DNA from: Methyloceanibacter methanicus | GTDB taxonomy: Bacteria > Pseudomonadota > Alphaproteobacteria > Rhizobiales > Methyloligellaceae | DNA length: 64,000 nucleotides | Reading direction: 5' to 3' | Assembly: GCF_001723285.1 (NCBI RefSeq) | Contig: NZ_LPWG01000012.1 | Location: 124,001 to 188,000, forward strand | Part shown: positions 50,558 to 61,207 of the stretch, in pieces | Layout: every line of letters starts with the position of its first letter | Position numbering within the stretch: the first letter of the stretch is position 1 | The notes under the pieces: generated by a model | The model's input: only the letters and a program-made list of their open reading frames with translations | The model's database searches: none | What the model was told of the DNA's origin: nothing | Program-made: the position numbers and the translations under genes

Positions 50558-51091
50558 CTATTCGGCGGCGTTGCTCGAGAACGGATTGCCCGACGCGGGC
50601 GCGCCGGACTTGGGGCCCGACGTTTCGGACGCCAACGGGTCGTCCGAGCGGCGCGACTTTCCTTCGAAATAGGCGCCCTGCTCGATGGCCAGGCTCTGGT
50701 GATAGATGTCGCCCTCGACATGCGACTGCGATTGCAAGGTCACGCGCAGGCCCCGGATGGATCCGACGACCTTGCCGCGGATGACCACGTCTTCGGAGAG
50801 GACGGAGCCGTTGACCTCGGCCTTGTCGCCCAGCAGCAGCGAGCCGCATTTGACATCGCCCTGGATCTTTCCGTCGACCTGGATCTCGCCCTTGGAAGAG
50901 ACGTTCCCCTCGATGGTGAGATCTTCGCCGATGATCGACGGGATCATCTTGCCCATGGACGGGCCGGCGGGCTTCGGCTGCGGCGACGGCCGCTCGGTGA
51001 ACGGCGAGGATTTGGCTTCCGGTGCACCGCTGGGCCGTTCGCCACCCAGCTTGGCCATCGTACCGCTCGGCTCTGGTTTCTTCGTGAACAT
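50558..51091 (-). CDS. Bactofilin (polymer-forming cytoskeletal protein)
   Basis: A 177-residue protein with a disordered Pro/Ser-rich N-terminus (about 1-50), a bactofilin beta-helix domain (IIGEDLTIEGNVSSKGEIQVDGKIQGDVKCGSLLLGDKAEVNGSVLSEDVVIRGKVVGSIRG, in about 20-residue rungs) and a disordered C-terminus. Bactofilins polymerise at the membrane and localise cell-wall or stalk-forming enzymes. The gene converges with prfB and lies near PBP1A and amiC, consistent with a morphogenetic role, though this is inferred from position. Confidence 0.92.
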   Translation of the reverse strand: MFTKKPEPSGTMAKLGGERPSGAPEAKSSPFTERPSPQPKPAGPSMGKMIPSIIGEDLTIEGNVSSKGEIQVDGKIQGDVKCGSLLLGDKAEVNGSVLSEDVVIRGKVVGSIRGLRVTLQSQSHVEGDIYHQSLAIEQGAYFEGKSRRSDDPLASETSGPKSGAPASGNPFSSNAAE

Positions 51092-51593
51092 GGCTGGGCT
51101 CTCCCCCTCAAAACGCGTGACGCAGCGCGAAATACAACCCGGCTCAAGGATGCGCGCAACCCAGAATTTTGCCTCACTGGCAAATTGGCGAGGCGTCCCA
51201 AGCAGCTACGGCGCAAGACCCTGTTGCGATGTCAACATTATCCTTTCCCGCCAATCTTGTCATCGGGGTTGTGGCCTGCGCACAAGGCCTGTACAGGATC
51301 GGCTTAGGCCTTGATTCGCCTTGGTTTAGCCGATTTTGGACCATCTTAATGCAACAAGACCTTAGCGTTGCCTCGCGCACGTGCTAACGACACGCAATGG
51401 GCGGAACGCGTGCCGGGCACATTTTCTGGTACCGAAATTAGGGAAGTCCCAGTACGGACCGTCCCGGCTTGTGCAGCGGGACGTGCGCCCGGCAGACGAC
51501 GCGATCTTGCGGAGGCGATGCATGTTGAACGGCGTCCTGTTGCCAGTGGACGCGGTTTGGAGCGCCCGGAAGACCTTTGGGGCCTGTGACTGA
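51092..51593. other. Divergent intergenic region between the bactofilin gene and the YhdP-like gene
   Basis: 502 bases. A perfect TTTGCC-TCACT-GGCAAA hairpin lies at 51168-51184. Short open frames (for example 51381-51593) lack family features. The two divergent promoters must lie here, but no clear hexamer pair is visible. Confidence 0.45.
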
Positions 51594-54500
51594 ATGGACC
51601 AACCGCTCGCAGGGGCCCTGGCCAAGCTGACCACCCAAGGGGGCGAGGCCATCCGCGCGCTGCCCGCCCGCGGGCGTCAGCTCGTCAAGCGGGTGCCGGC
51701 GCCGGTCCAAATACAACTGGCAAGATTGTCGTCCCACGGCGCTCATGTCTGCCGCGAGATCTTCGCGGGCTTCTTCGTCGTCGGACTCATCGTCATCGTT
51801 CTGGGCTATGGGCGCCTGTCGCGCGGGCCCATCTCGTTGCCGGGCCTGGTCCCGCCCATCGAGGCGGCGATCAACGACCAGCTCTCCGACTTGACCGTGC
51901 GGATCGACGACGCGGTGCTCCAGCGCGGCAGCGACGGTCCCGGAATCGTCCTGCGCTTGCGGGACATACGGCTCGTCAATCCGGACGGGGAGGTCGTGGC
52001 CCAAGCGCCCCTTGCCGCGATCGGCCTGAGCGGGTCCGCGCTGCTCTCCGGCCGGATCGCGCCCGGCAGCGTCGACTTTATCGGCTCCCGGCTGGTGATG
52101 ACCTATGACGAGGAGCGGGGCCTGTCCCTGGCCTTCTCCAAGCCCGGCGAAGAGGCCGAGGATCTCATACGCGGCACGATCCCCGCCGATGAGCAGTCGG
52201 CCGCCGCTCAAGCCTCGAGCGCCGTCCCGGACGCAAAGAACGTCCGAGGGTTCAACCTCACGAACGCGGTGAACGAGGTGCTTCGGCGCGTGCGCCGGTC
52301 CGACACCTCCTACCTGGCGCGATTTGGTCTGAAGGATTCGATCGTCGTCCTGTACAAGGACGGCGCCAAGACCCTGTGGCAGGTGCCGGACCTTGCCTTG
52401 AATCTCGAGCATCACGACCGCCGCAGCGTCCTTGTCGGCGAGGCGAACGTGGCATCGAGCCGTGGCGACTGGCAGCTCGAAGTCCGCACCGCGCAGAAAG
52501 CGACCACGAAAGGGCTCCAGACCCAGGTCGTGGTCGAGAACCTGGTGCCGTCGGGGATCGCGGGCAATTTTCCCAACGTCGGCCTGCTGCGCGCTCTGGA
52601 CATGGCCGTCGACGGAGAGGCCGTCGTCGAACTTGCACACAACGGAGACTTCATCGGCGGCGAGGCGAGGCTCCGCTTGGCACCGGGTCAGATCACGCCC
52701 CCATGGGATCCCGATACGCCCGTGCGGATCGATCACGGTGATCTCACCATTCGCTATATCGAAGGGCAGCGGATCGTCGAACTCGCCCCGTCCACCTTGC
52801 GATGGGGCAAGCAATCGCACGCGACCTTCAGCGGCAAGTTTCTTCCGGTGGTCGACAACAACAACGAGGTCGTGTCCTGGAACTTCGACATCGCCGCCGA
52901 CGAGGCCGTGCTGGGTGTCGAGGAGTTCGGCCTCGGCCCCACCAAGGTCGATGAGTGGCGGGCAACGGGGAACGTGTCGCTCGCGGATGGCAACATGACG
53001 CTGTCGCGTTTCGTCATCCGGGTGGGCGACGCGACGATTACCGCGACAGGGACGGTCACGGACCATTTCGGCTCGCCTGCGGTCCAATTGTCGGGCGAAG
53101 TGAGCCCGATGCCGATGAAGATGTTCAAGCAGCTTTGGCCGAAGTTCCTGGCAGGACCGGCGCGCGAATGGGTGCTCAAACAGGTCGACGGAGGCCGTGT
53201 TCTCGGCGGCTCCTTCAACATCGCGCTCGCGCCGGAAATGTTCGAGGCTTTCAAGCAGGGCCAGCCGGTTCCCGACGAGGCCATCGCCGCCGAACTGAAA
53301 TTCACCGACACGAACATCGCCTACATCCCCGAACTGCCGCCGGTGCGCACGGGCGAGGGCACGATGACCATCGCCGGCACGAAGTTTCAGGTCCGCATTC
53401 CGTCCGGCACGGTCGCCGTCTCCAACGGGATGCAGATCGACGTGAGCGACGGGCAATTCTTCATCGCGGACATGCGCAAGAATCCGAACATGGGCGTCGT
53501 CGACTTCCACGCCGCCGCGCCCACCCCCGCCGTGCTGACCTTGCTGGACTATGAGCCCTTCAACTTCATCAGCGACGTGGGGCTCAAGACGGACTTCCTG
53601 GGCGGGACCGCGACAGGGGTGTTCACCTTCAACGTTCCGCTCGTGGACAACCTCGACCCCAAGGACATCAAGTACTCGGGCACGGCGCGTCTCCAGAACG
53701 CCATCACGCCGGGGCTCGTCGGCGATCTGGGGATCGAAGGCGGCATGATCGACGTCAGCCTCACGAGCGAAGAGGTCAGCGCCTCGGGCAATGTGACGAT
53801 CAAGGACGTTCCGGCCTCGGTTCACTGGCGGCGGCTGTTCTACGCGCCCGAGAGCGAGCAGCCGCCCATCTCGGTCACCGCGATGCTCGACGCGGCCGCA
53901 CGCGAGAAGCTCGGGCTCGAGGTCAACGATTTCGTCAAGGGCTCGATGCCGCTGACCCTCTATCTCAGCGGGCTGAAAGAGGGCGGCGGGCAGCCCGATA
54001 CGTCCAAAATGAAGATCGTCGGCGATCTTACGGACGCCGAACTGCAGTTCGAAACGGTCGGCTGGAAGAAGCCCGCCGGACAAAGCGCGAAGATCAGCTT
54101 CGATGTGAACCGGAAGAGCGACGGCGCCACCGACTTGGAGAACTTCCAGATCGCGGGACAGAACCTCGCGATTGCCGGCCAAATGGCGTTGAGTGCCGAA
54201 AACGAACTCGAGACGTACTCCTTTTCGCAGTTCTCCATCGGGCCGCTGACCGAGCTGTCCATCGAGGCCAGCCGCCGTGCCGACGGCGTGATGCAGGTTC
54301 ACGCCGAGGGGCCGTCCTATGACGCGCGCGACATCTTCCATGCCCTGATTTCCGCGGACCAGTTGACGGCCAGCGGAAAGGCCAAAGAGGCCGAGTCCGA
54401 CGACATCGAGCTGACGGCGAAGATCGGCCGCCTGGTGGGGTACGACGGCAGCAGCGCCACGGACGTCGACCTTGCCTTGACCAAGCGTGCGGGAGAGCTG

Positions 54501-55277
54501 GTCGCGCTACGAGGCAGGGGCCTCCTGGACGGCCGCAAGCCGGTGAGCGTCGATCTGCAAGACAGCAATGGGGCCCGCGTGCTGACCGCCGAGGCGGACG
54601 ACGCCGGCACGGCCTTCCGCCTCATCGGCTTCTATCGAAGCGTCCAAGGGGGGAAGGCCTCGCTTCGCGTCAACCTGGATGCGGGCGGCACCAAACGATC
54701 CGGAACGCTGCGGGTCCTCGACTTCGCCGTCGCCGGAGACAGCGTCGTCGCCGACGTGCTCAGCGATCCGAGTTCGACGGCCGCGCTGGGACAGGACCGG
54801 CCGGACGCCGGACGGAAGATCGTGTTCCGGCGGTTACGCGCGCCCTTTGTCGCCGGCGGCGGCAAGTTCCAGCTCAACGACGCCTATGTGAACGGTCCCG
54901 AGCTTGGCGCCACGTTGCGCGGGACGATCGACTTCAGGGCGCGGAAGGTCGATCTCGGCGGAACCTATGTGCCGCTTTATGGGCTGAACTCGGCCCTCGG
55001 CGCCGTGCCCGTTCTGGGGCGCGTGTTTGTCGGCCGGAAAGGGGAGGGTGTCGTCGGCATCACCTTCGCCATCAAGGGCAATCTCGACGACCCAACGGTG
55101 CTGGTGAATCCGATGTCGGTGATGACGCCGGGAATCTTCCGGCAGATTTTCGACTTCAACGGCGGCGTGCCGCAGGGCACCGCACCTGCAGACGTAGCCG
55201 AGCCCCGGGAGAAGACGCGAAAGAAGCGGCGCTTGCGTCCCTTCGAGAACGCCAGAGAACGCAGGGGCCTGAACTGA
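51594..55277 (+). CDS. AsmA/YhdP-like large envelope protein
   Basis: A 1,227-residue protein with one N-terminal transmembrane helix (IFAGFFVVGLIVIVLGY, residues about 57-73) and a long periplasmic beta-rich body, in the DUF3971/AsmA-like family related to YhdP/TamB. These proteins form hydrophobic grooves between inner and outer membrane and are implicated in phospholipid transport. Characteristic segments are DLTVRIDDAVLQRGSDGPGIVLRLRDIRL, the LPGLVPPIEAAIN start and the C-terminal GLNSALGAVPVLGRVFVGRKGEGVVGITFAIKGNLDDPTVLVNP, which is the AsmA-like C-terminal signature. The frame is open for its full length. Confidence 0.88.
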   Translation: MDQPLAGALAKLTTQGGEAIRALPARGRQLVKRVPAPVQIQLARLSSHGAHVCREIFAGFFVVGLIVIVLGYGRLSRGPISLPGLVPPIEAAINDQLSDLTVRIDDAVLQRGSDGPGIVLRLRDIRLVNPDGEVVAQAPLAAIGLSGSALLSGRIAPGSVDFIGSRLVMTYDEERGLSLAFSKPGEEAEDLIRGTIPADEQSAAAQASSAVPDAKNVRGFNLTNAVNEVLRRVRRSDTSYLARFGLKDSIVVLYKDGAKTLWQVPDLALNLEHHDRRSVLVGEANVASSRGDWQLEVRTAQKATTKGLQTQVVVENLVPSGIAGNFPNVGLLRALDMAVDGEAVVELAHNGDFIGGEARLRLAPGQITPPWDPDTPVRIDHGDLTIRYIEGQRIVELAPSTLRWGKQSHATFSGKFLPVVDNNNEVVSWNFDIAADEAVLGVEEFGLGPTKVDEWRATGNVSLADGNMTLSRFVIRVGDATITATGTVTDHFGSPAVQLSGEVSPMPMKMFKQLWPKFLAGPAREWVLKQVDGGRVLGGSFNIALAPEMFEAFKQGQPVPDEAIAAELKFTDTNIAYIPELPPVRTGEGTMTIAGTKFQVRIPSGTVAVSNGMQIDVSDGQFFIADMRKNPNMGVVDFHAAAPTPAVLTLLDYEPFNFISDVGLKTDFLGGTATGVFTFNVPLVDNLDPKDIKYSGTARLQNAITPGLVGDLGIEGGMIDVSLTSEEVSASGNVTIKDVPASVHWRRLFYAPESEQPPISVTAMLDAAAREKLGLEVNDFVKGSMPLTLYLSGLKEGGGQPDTSKMKIVGDLTDAELQFETVGWKKPAGQSAKISFDVNRKSDGATDLENFQIAGQNLAIAGQMALSAENELETYSFSQFSIGPLTELSIEASRRADGVMQVHAEGPSYDARDIFHALISADQLTASGKAKEAESDDIELTAKIGRLVGYDGSSATDVDLALTKRAGELVALRGRGLLDGRKPVSVDLQDSNGARVLTAEADDAGTAFRLIGFYRSVQGGKASLRVNLDAGGTKRSGTLRVLDFAVAGDSVVADVLSDPSSTAALGQDRPDAGRKIVFRRLRAPFVAGGGKFQLNDAYVNGPELGATLRGTIDFRARKVDLGGTYVPLYGLNSALGAVPVLGRVFVGRKGEGVVGITFAIKGNLDDPTVLVNPMSVMTPGIFRQIFDFNGGVPQGTAPADVAEPREKTRKKRRLRPFENARERRGLN

Positions 55278-55299
55278 TCGGCGGACTGAGACGGCCGAC

Positions 55300-56553
55300 C
55301 TAGACGGGCCGGATCAGCGCATGGCGCTTCTTGCCGAGCGAGAGCTTGATCACTCCGTCCGCGGTGAGATCGGCCGGCGTCAGCACGGCGCGTTCGTCGT
55401 TGACGACGACGTCGTTGACCTTGATCCCGCCGCCCTTGATCTGCCGCCGTGCTTCCCCGGTCGATTTCACGAATCCAACCTGGACATTGGCCGTCAACAC
55501 GCCAAAGCCCTTCTCGAGTTCCGCGCGCGGGATTTTCGATGGTCGGGAGTTCCGAGGCAAGCTGTCCTTGCTCGAACGTGGCGCGCGCGTCTCGGCCGCC
55601 TGGTCGGCCGCCTCGCGGCCATGGACAAAAGCCGTCGCTTCCGTCGCGAGGATCTTCTTGGCCTCGTTGAGTTCGGCGCCTTCGAGCTTGGCCAGCCGGT
55701 CGATCTCGTCGAGCGGGAGTTCGGTGAAGAGCTTGAGGAAGCGCGGCACGTCCGCGTCCTCGGCGTTCCGCCAGAACTGCCAGTAGTCGTACGGCGAGAG
55801 CATGTCCGGGTTGAGCCAGACGGCGCCGGCCGCGGTCTTGCCCATCTTGGCGCCGGACGCTGTCGTGAGCAGGGGCGTGGTCACGCCGAACAGCTCGACG
55901 CCGTCGGTCCGCCTGCCGAGCTCGATGCCGGTGACGATATTGCCCCATTGGTCCGATCCGCCCATTTGCAGGCGGCAACCCGTACGGCGATGAAGCTCCA
56001 CGAAGTCGTAGGCTTGGAGCACCATGTAGTTGAACTCGATGAAGCTGAGATTCTGCTCGCGCTCGAGCCGCAGCTTCACCGAATCCTGGCTGAGCATGCG
56101 ATTGACGCTGAAATGCCGCCCGTAGTCGCGCAGGAACGAAATGTAGCCGAGTTGATCCAGCCATTCGGCGTTGTTCAGAAGAAGCGCATCTTGGTCTCCG
56201 GAGCCGAAATCCAAGAACTTCGAAAAGACCCGCTGGATGCTGTCGATATTCGACGCGATGGTCGCATCGTCGAGGAGCTTGCGGGTCTCATCCTTGCCGG
56301 AGGGGTCGCCCACCTTGGTTGTGCCGCCGCCGATCAGCACAATAGGGCGGTGCCCCGTCTGCTGCAGCTTCCTGAGCAGCATGATGCTGACGAGATGGCC
56401 GACATGGAGGCTTGGGGCCGTACAGTCGAAGCCGATATAGCCGGTGACGATCTCCTTGCGCGCAAGCGCATCGAGCCCGGCCTCGTCGGTGCATTGGTGG
56501 ATATAGCCGCGCGCGGAAAGCTCGTGGAGGAGGTCTGATTTGGCGGTGCTCAT
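55300..56553 (-). CDS. tyrS: Tyrosyl-tRNA synthetase (two compensating indels)
   Basis: A class I aminoacyl-tRNA synthetase of 417 residues charging tRNA-Tyr. The HIGH-like motif is LHVGH in [13 protein letters not shown], the KMSKS-like loop is [13 protein letters not shown], and [15 protein letters not shown] is the tyrosine-binding region; the C-terminal S4 domain ends [15 protein letters not shown]. One base is missing near 55589 and one is extra near 55533 (in a T/A run), so about 19 residues between the catalytic and S4 domains are read wrongly. The other frame gives [15 protein letters not shown] there. It convergently abuts the YhdP-like gene, 22 bases apart. Confidence 0.94.
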   Translation of the reverse strand: MSTAKSDLLHELSARGYIHQCTDEAGLDALARKEIVTGYIGFDCTAPSLHVGHLVSIMLLRKLQQTGHRPIVLIGGGTTKVGDPSGKDETRKLLDDATIASNIDSIQRVFSKFLDFGSGDQDALLLNNAEWLDQLGYISFLRDYGRHFSVNRMLSQDSVKLRLEREQNLSFIEFNYMVLQAYDFVELHRRTGCRLQMGGSDQWGNIVTGIELGRRTDGVELFGVTTPLLTTASGAKMGKTAAGAVWLNPDMLSPYDYWQFWRNAEDADVPRFLKLFTELPLDEIDRLAKLEGAELNEAKKILATEATAFVHGREAADQAAETRAPRSSKDSLPRNSRPSKIPRAELEKGFGVLTANVQVGFVKSTGEARRQIKGGGIKVNDVVVNDERAVLTPADLTADGVIKLSLGKKRHALIRPV

Positions 56554-56676
56554 CGTCGGGACGTGCGAAAAGAATCGGATGACGGCGCCGGACCGGCGCG
56601 CTCGCCCGAGCGTCTAACAGGTTTGGCCCGCGAATGCACGGGCACGATGGCGTGGGGTCCGAGCCCGGATCGCGCC

Positions 56677-57360
56677 CTAAGCGGCCGATTCCTTCGGCGC
56701 CTTGCCCTTCTTCGGCGCCGGCTTGCCGAGGCGCTTGTCGAGATAGGCATCGACGACTTCCATCAGCCCTTCCATCTGGTCCTCGAAGAAGTGGTTGGCA
56801 TCCGGCACCGTGGCGTGGTCGACGATGGCGTCCTTCTGGGTCTTCAGCCTTTCGACGAGGCCGCGCACGGATTCCGTTGGAACGACTCGATCTTTCGCAC
56901 CGTTGACCATCAGGCCCGAGGACGGGCAGGGGGCCAGGAACGAGAAGTCGTAGAGGTTTGCGGGCGGCGCGACGCAGATGAAGCCCTCGATCTCCGGGCG
57001 CCGCATCAGGAGTTGCATGGCGATCCAGGAACCGAAGGAGGCGCCGGCAATCCAGCAAGAGGGCGCATCGGCGTTATAGGCCTGGAGCCAGTCGAGCGCG
57101 GTCGCCGCATCCGCCAGCTCGCCGGGGCCGTTGTCGAACAGGCCTTCGGAGCGGCCTACGCCCCGGAAGTTGAAGCGCAGGACCGAGAAGCCGCGCCTCT
57201 GGAAGGCGTAATACATGTGGTACACGACCTGATTGTTCATCGTCCCGCCGAATTGCGGGTGGGGATGAAGAATCAGGGCAACCGGTGAGTTCGCCGCGGG
57301 CTGGTGGTGGTAACGGGCTTCGATGCGGCCGGCAGGGCCGCTGATATTGACTTCAGGCAT
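56677..57360 (-). CDS. Alpha/beta hydrolase
   Basis: A 227-residue cytoplasmic alpha/beta hydrolase of the COG2945-type group. HPHPQFGGTMNNQVVYHMYYAFQRRGFSVLRFNFRGVGRSEG opens the domain, the nucleophile elbow is GASFGSW, and the catalytic acid and His are likely the D in NGAKDRVVP and the H in PDANHFF. The substrate is unknown. The C-terminus is Lys/Pro-rich. It is divergent from the suf operon and shares the 311-base intergenic region with it. Confidence 0.88.
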   Translation of the reverse strand: MPEVNISGPAGRIEARYHHQPAANSPVALILHPHPQFGGTMNNQVVYHMYYAFQRRGFSVLRFNFRGVGRSEGLFDNGPGELADAATALDWLQAYNADAPSCWIAGASFGSWIAMQLLMRRPEIEGFICVAPPANLYDFSFLAPCPSSGLMVNGAKDRVVPTESVRGLVERLKTQKDAIVDHATVPDANHFFEDQMEGLMEVVDAYLDKRLGKPAPKKGKAPKESAA

Positions 57361-57477
57361 GAATGATGGGGCCTCGACTGGTCGCGTCGGCAGACGGAAT
57401 TGCTGCCGGTCTTCGGTATATAGGGCCGGTCTTCCGGATTTTCAGGCTCTGCCGTGCGCCAGGCGCCGCCGCATTGC

Positions 57478-57506
57478 TTGACTTGGCCCCTTCGGAATCC
57501 TATAAA
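57478..57506 (+). promoter_or_regulatory. Sigma70-type promoter of the suf operon
   Basis: TTGACT (57478-57483) and TATAAA (57501-57506) are separated by 17 bases, a near-consensus housekeeping promoter. It gives a transcript start around 57513 and a leader of about 160 bases before sufS2. The rest of 57361-57671 shows no gene. Confidence 0.75.
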
Positions 57507-57508
57507 AA

Positions 57509-57523
57509 TTAGAATTGTTCCAA
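57509..57523. promoter_or_regulatory. Irr-box-like iron control element at the suf promoter
   Basis: TTAGAATTGTTCCAA matches the ICE pattern TTAGAA-N3-TTCTAA at 11 of 12 fixed positions. It lies immediately after the -10 element, over the predicted start of transcription, where a bound repressor would block initiation. Irr controls iron-responsive genes in Rhizobiales and is known to regulate suf operons there; the assignment in this organism is inferred. Confidence 0.6.
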
Positions 57524-57671
57524 ACAGGGCCGTTCCGAGAAAGCTGGGCGCAAGGATCGAGCCGACTGACAGGCCGGGCTTCTTAGCACGGCCGACCGGG
57601 GCTCGTGCAAGCGATAACCGGCCAGATTGAGGGCCGCGGGGCGGAAAACCGTCCCAAGGCTTCGGAAGACC

Positions 57672-58823
57672 ATGAACCAGCGCACCTATCTCGACCATAA
57701 CGCGACCGCCCCCTTGCGCCCCGAAGTGCGCGAGGCGGTGCTTGGCGCCTTGGCGCTTCCCGGCAACCCGTCCTCGGTCCACGCGGAAGGGCGCGCGGCG
57801 CGGGCGGCCGTGGAGAACGCGCGGGCCAAGGTTGCCGCTCTAGCCGGTGCACGGCTGGAGAACAGATATCCCACGAGCGGCGGCACCGAGGCCAATGGAC
57901 TTGCGCTCGCACCGCCCCCCGGCAGCACGCCCGGGCGGGCCTATCTGTCGGCGATCGAGCACCCCTCGGTGCTGGCGGGCGGACGGTTCGGCCCCGAGGC
58001 GCGAACGGTCGTGCCCGTGACCTGCGAGGGCGTCGTGGATCTCGATGCCCTGGCGCGGCTGCTCGAGGACGCCGAGTCCGACGGCGGGCGTCCTTTCGTG
58101 TCGCTGATGGCGGCCAACAACGAAACGGGCGCGCTCCAGCCGGTGGCCGAGGCGGCGGAGATCGTCCACGCAGCCGGCGGCGTGCTCCACACCGACGCGG
58201 TTCAGATGGCCGGGCGTTTGCCGCTCGACATCGGCGCGCTCAAGGCGGATCTGATGACCCTCTCGGCCCACAAGATCGGCGGCCCGAAGGGTGTGGGCGC
58301 GTTGGTTCTGGCGGAGGGGGCGGAGGTCATCCCGCTCATGACCGGCGGGGGACAGGAAGGACGCCGCCGTCCGGGCACGGAGAACGTGGCCGGCATCGTC
58401 GGCTTTGGCGTCGCCGCGGACCTCGCCGCAAAAGAACTGTCTCGCATGGACGAGGTGGCACGGCTGCGGGACGCGCTCGAAGAGGGCGTGCGCGCGATTG
58501 CGCCGGACGCCGTCGTCTTCGCGCGAGGCGTTCCGCGTCTGCCGAATACGTCGTCCATCGCCGTGCCCGGGCTGAAGGCCGAAACGCTGGTGATCGGTCT
58601 CGATCTGGCGGGAGTCGCGGTCAGCGCCGGAAGCGCGTGCTCCTCCGGCAAGGTCGAAACCTCGCACGTCCTGGCGGCCATGGGGGCGGCGCCCGAACTG
58701 GCGCAGTCCGCGATCCGCGTAAGCCTTGGTTTCGGGAGTTCCGATAACGATATCCAAAGCTTCCTGGTTGCGTTTGGCGATCTCGTCAAACGTCTCAGGA
58801 AGGATGCAAAAGAGGCGGCCTAG
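57672..58823 (+). CDS. sufS2: Cysteine desulfurase (NifS/IscS type), first gene of the suf operon
   Basis: A 383-residue PLP-dependent enzyme that takes sulfur from cysteine for Fe-S clusters. It begins MNQRTYLDHNATAPLRPEVREAVLGAL, with the GGTEAN segment, LSAHKIGGPKGVGALVL (PLP Lys), GGGQEGRRRPGTENV, and the persulfide Cys in SAGSACSSGK. This IscS/NifS-like group is distinct from SufS (group II) downstream, giving the S2-B-C-D-S1 order known from Agrobacterium relatives. ATG at 57672 is chosen because it opens the conserved N-terminus; an upstream TTG or GTG start is possible. Confidence 0.92.
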   Translation: MNQRTYLDHNATAPLRPEVREAVLGALALPGNPSSVHAEGRAARAAVENARAKVAALAGARLENRYPTSGGTEANGLALAPPPGSTPGRAYLSAIEHPSVLAGGRFGPEARTVVPVTCEGVVDLDALARLLEDAESDGGRPFVSLMAANNETGALQPVAEAAEIVHAAGGVLHTDAVQMAGRLPLDIGALKADLMTLSAHKIGGPKGVGALVLAEGAEVIPLMTGGGQEGRRRPGTENVAGIVGFGVAADLAAKELSRMDEVARLRDALEEGVRAIAPDAVVFARGVPRLPNTSSIAVPGLKAETLVIGLDLAGVAVSAGSACSSGKVETSHVLAAMGAAPELAQSAIRVSLGFGSSDNDIQSFLVAFGDLVKRLRKDAKEAA

Positions 58824-58877
58824 AGGCCTTTCGCGGGTCCGCCCGCGCGCAAACGAAACGAATTTGGGAAAGAGACG

Positions 58878-60347
58878 ATGCCTGCAGTCGATGAAACCGT
58901 CGAACGCGTCAAGGAAATCGACGTCGACAAGTACAAATACGGCTTCACGACCGATATCGAGTCGGTCAAGGCCCCGAAAGGCAACGAAGACATTGTCCGG
59001 TTCATTTCGGCCAAGAAGGACGAGCCGGAATGGCTGCTGGAATGGCGTCTCGAAGCCTATAGACGCTGGCGCACCATGCGCGAGCCCACCTGGGCCAAGG
59101 TCCACTATCCGAAGATCGACTTCGAGGACCTCTATTACTACGCCGCGCCCAAGAGCACCGAAGGGCCCAAGAGCCTCGCCGAGGTCGATCCGGAACTGCT
59201 GGCGACCTACGAGAAGCTCGGGATTCCGCTGAAAGAGCAGGAGGTGCTCGCGGGCGTCCAAGGCGCGCCGAAGGTCGCGGTCGATGCGGTGTTCGACAGC
59301 GTGTCGGTGGTCACCACCTTCCGGGAAGAACTGGCCAAGGCCGGCGTGATCTTCTGCTCGATCTCCGAGGCGGTGCGAGAGCACCCCGAGCTCGTGAAGA
59401 AATATCTGGGGTCGGTCGTGCCTGTGACGGACAATTTCTACGCGACCCTGAACTCGGCCGTGTTCTCGGACGGGTCCTTCGTCTACGTGCCCGAAGGGGT
59501 GCGCTGCCCGATGGAGCTGTCCACCTATTTCCGCATTAACGCGGAGAATACCGGCCAGTTCGAACGCACGCTGATCATCGCCGACAAGGGCGCCTATGTG
59601 AGCTATCTCGAAGGCTGCACCGCGCCCATGCGCGATGAGAACCAGCTTCACGCGGCCGTGGTGGAACTCGTGGCGTTGGAAGACGCCGAGATCAAATACT
59701 CGACCGTGCAGAACTGGTATCCCGGGGATGCCGAAGGCAAGGGCGGCGTCTACAATTTCGTGACCAAGCGCGGCGACTGCCGCGGTGACCGTTCGAAGAT
59801 CTCCTGGACCCAGGTCGAAACCGGGTCGGCGATCACGTGGAAATACCCGTCCTGTATCCTGCGCGGCCACGGCAGCCGCGGCGAGTTCTATTCGATCGCG
59901 ATCTCGAACGGCTATCAGCAGGTCGATAGCGGCACCAAGATGATCCATCTCGGCCGTGACACGTCGAGCCGGATCATCTCCAAGGGCATCGCTGCCGGCT
60001 ATTCGGACAACACCTATCGCGGGCTCGTCTCGGCGCATCGCAAGGCCACGAACGCGCGGAACTTCACTTGCTGCGACTCGCTGCTCATCGGCGACAAATG
60101 CGGGGCGCATACCATCCCCTATATCGAGGCGAAGAATGCGTCCGCGACGTTCGAGCACGAGGCGACCACCTCGAAGATCTCCGACGATCAGCTGTTCTAC
60201 TGCTTGAGCCGCGGTCTGTCGGAGGAAGAGGCGGTAGCGCTCATCGTGAACGGTTTCGTGCGCGACGTGCTGCAGCAACTGCCGATGGAGTTCATGGCCG
60301 AGACCCAGAAGCTGATCGGCATTTCGCTGGAAGGCAGTGTGGGCTGA
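58878..60347 (+). CDS. sufB: Fe-S cluster assembly scaffold SufB
   Basis: A 489-residue SufB, which with SufC and SufD forms the SufBC2D scaffold where clusters are built. It begins [29 protein letters not shown]; the [18 protein letters not shown]-like segment, [41 protein letters not shown] and [11 protein letters not shown] are all present. The C-terminal cysteine and acidic ends are typical. The frame is intact. It is 54 bases after sufS2 and 90 bases before sufC. Confidence 0.97.
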   Translation: MPAVDETVERVKEIDVDKYKYGFTTDIESVKAPKGNEDIVRFISAKKDEPEWLLEWRLEAYRRWRTMREPTWAKVHYPKIDFEDLYYYAAPKSTEGPKSLAEVDPELLATYEKLGIPLKEQEVLAGVQGAPKVAVDAVFDSVSVVTTFREELAKAGVIFCSISEAVREHPELVKKYLGSVVPVTDNFYATLNSAVFSDGSFVYVPEGVRCPMELSTYFRINAENTGQFERTLIIADKGAYVSYLEGCTAPMRDENQLHAAVVELVALEDAEIKYSTVQNWYPGDAEGKGGVYNFVTKRGDCRGDRSKISWTQVETGSAITWKYPSCILRGHGSRGEFYSIAISNGYQQVDSGTKMIHLGRDTSSRIISKGIAAGYSDNTYRGLVSAHRKATNARNFTCCDSLLIGDKCGAHTIPYIEAKNASATFEHEATTSKISDDQLFYCLSRGLSEEEAVALIVNGFVRDVLQQLPMEFMAETQKLIGISLEGSVG

Positions 60348-60437
60348 TGGCGTTTGCCGCCAACAAGAACTTCGTCATTGCCGGATCAAATCCGGGCATG
60401 ACGAATGAGAGAGTTTCGAGACTGAGAGAAGAACTGC

Positions 60438-61196
<759 letters not shown>

Positions 61197-61207
61197 GGAG
61201 CATCCCG

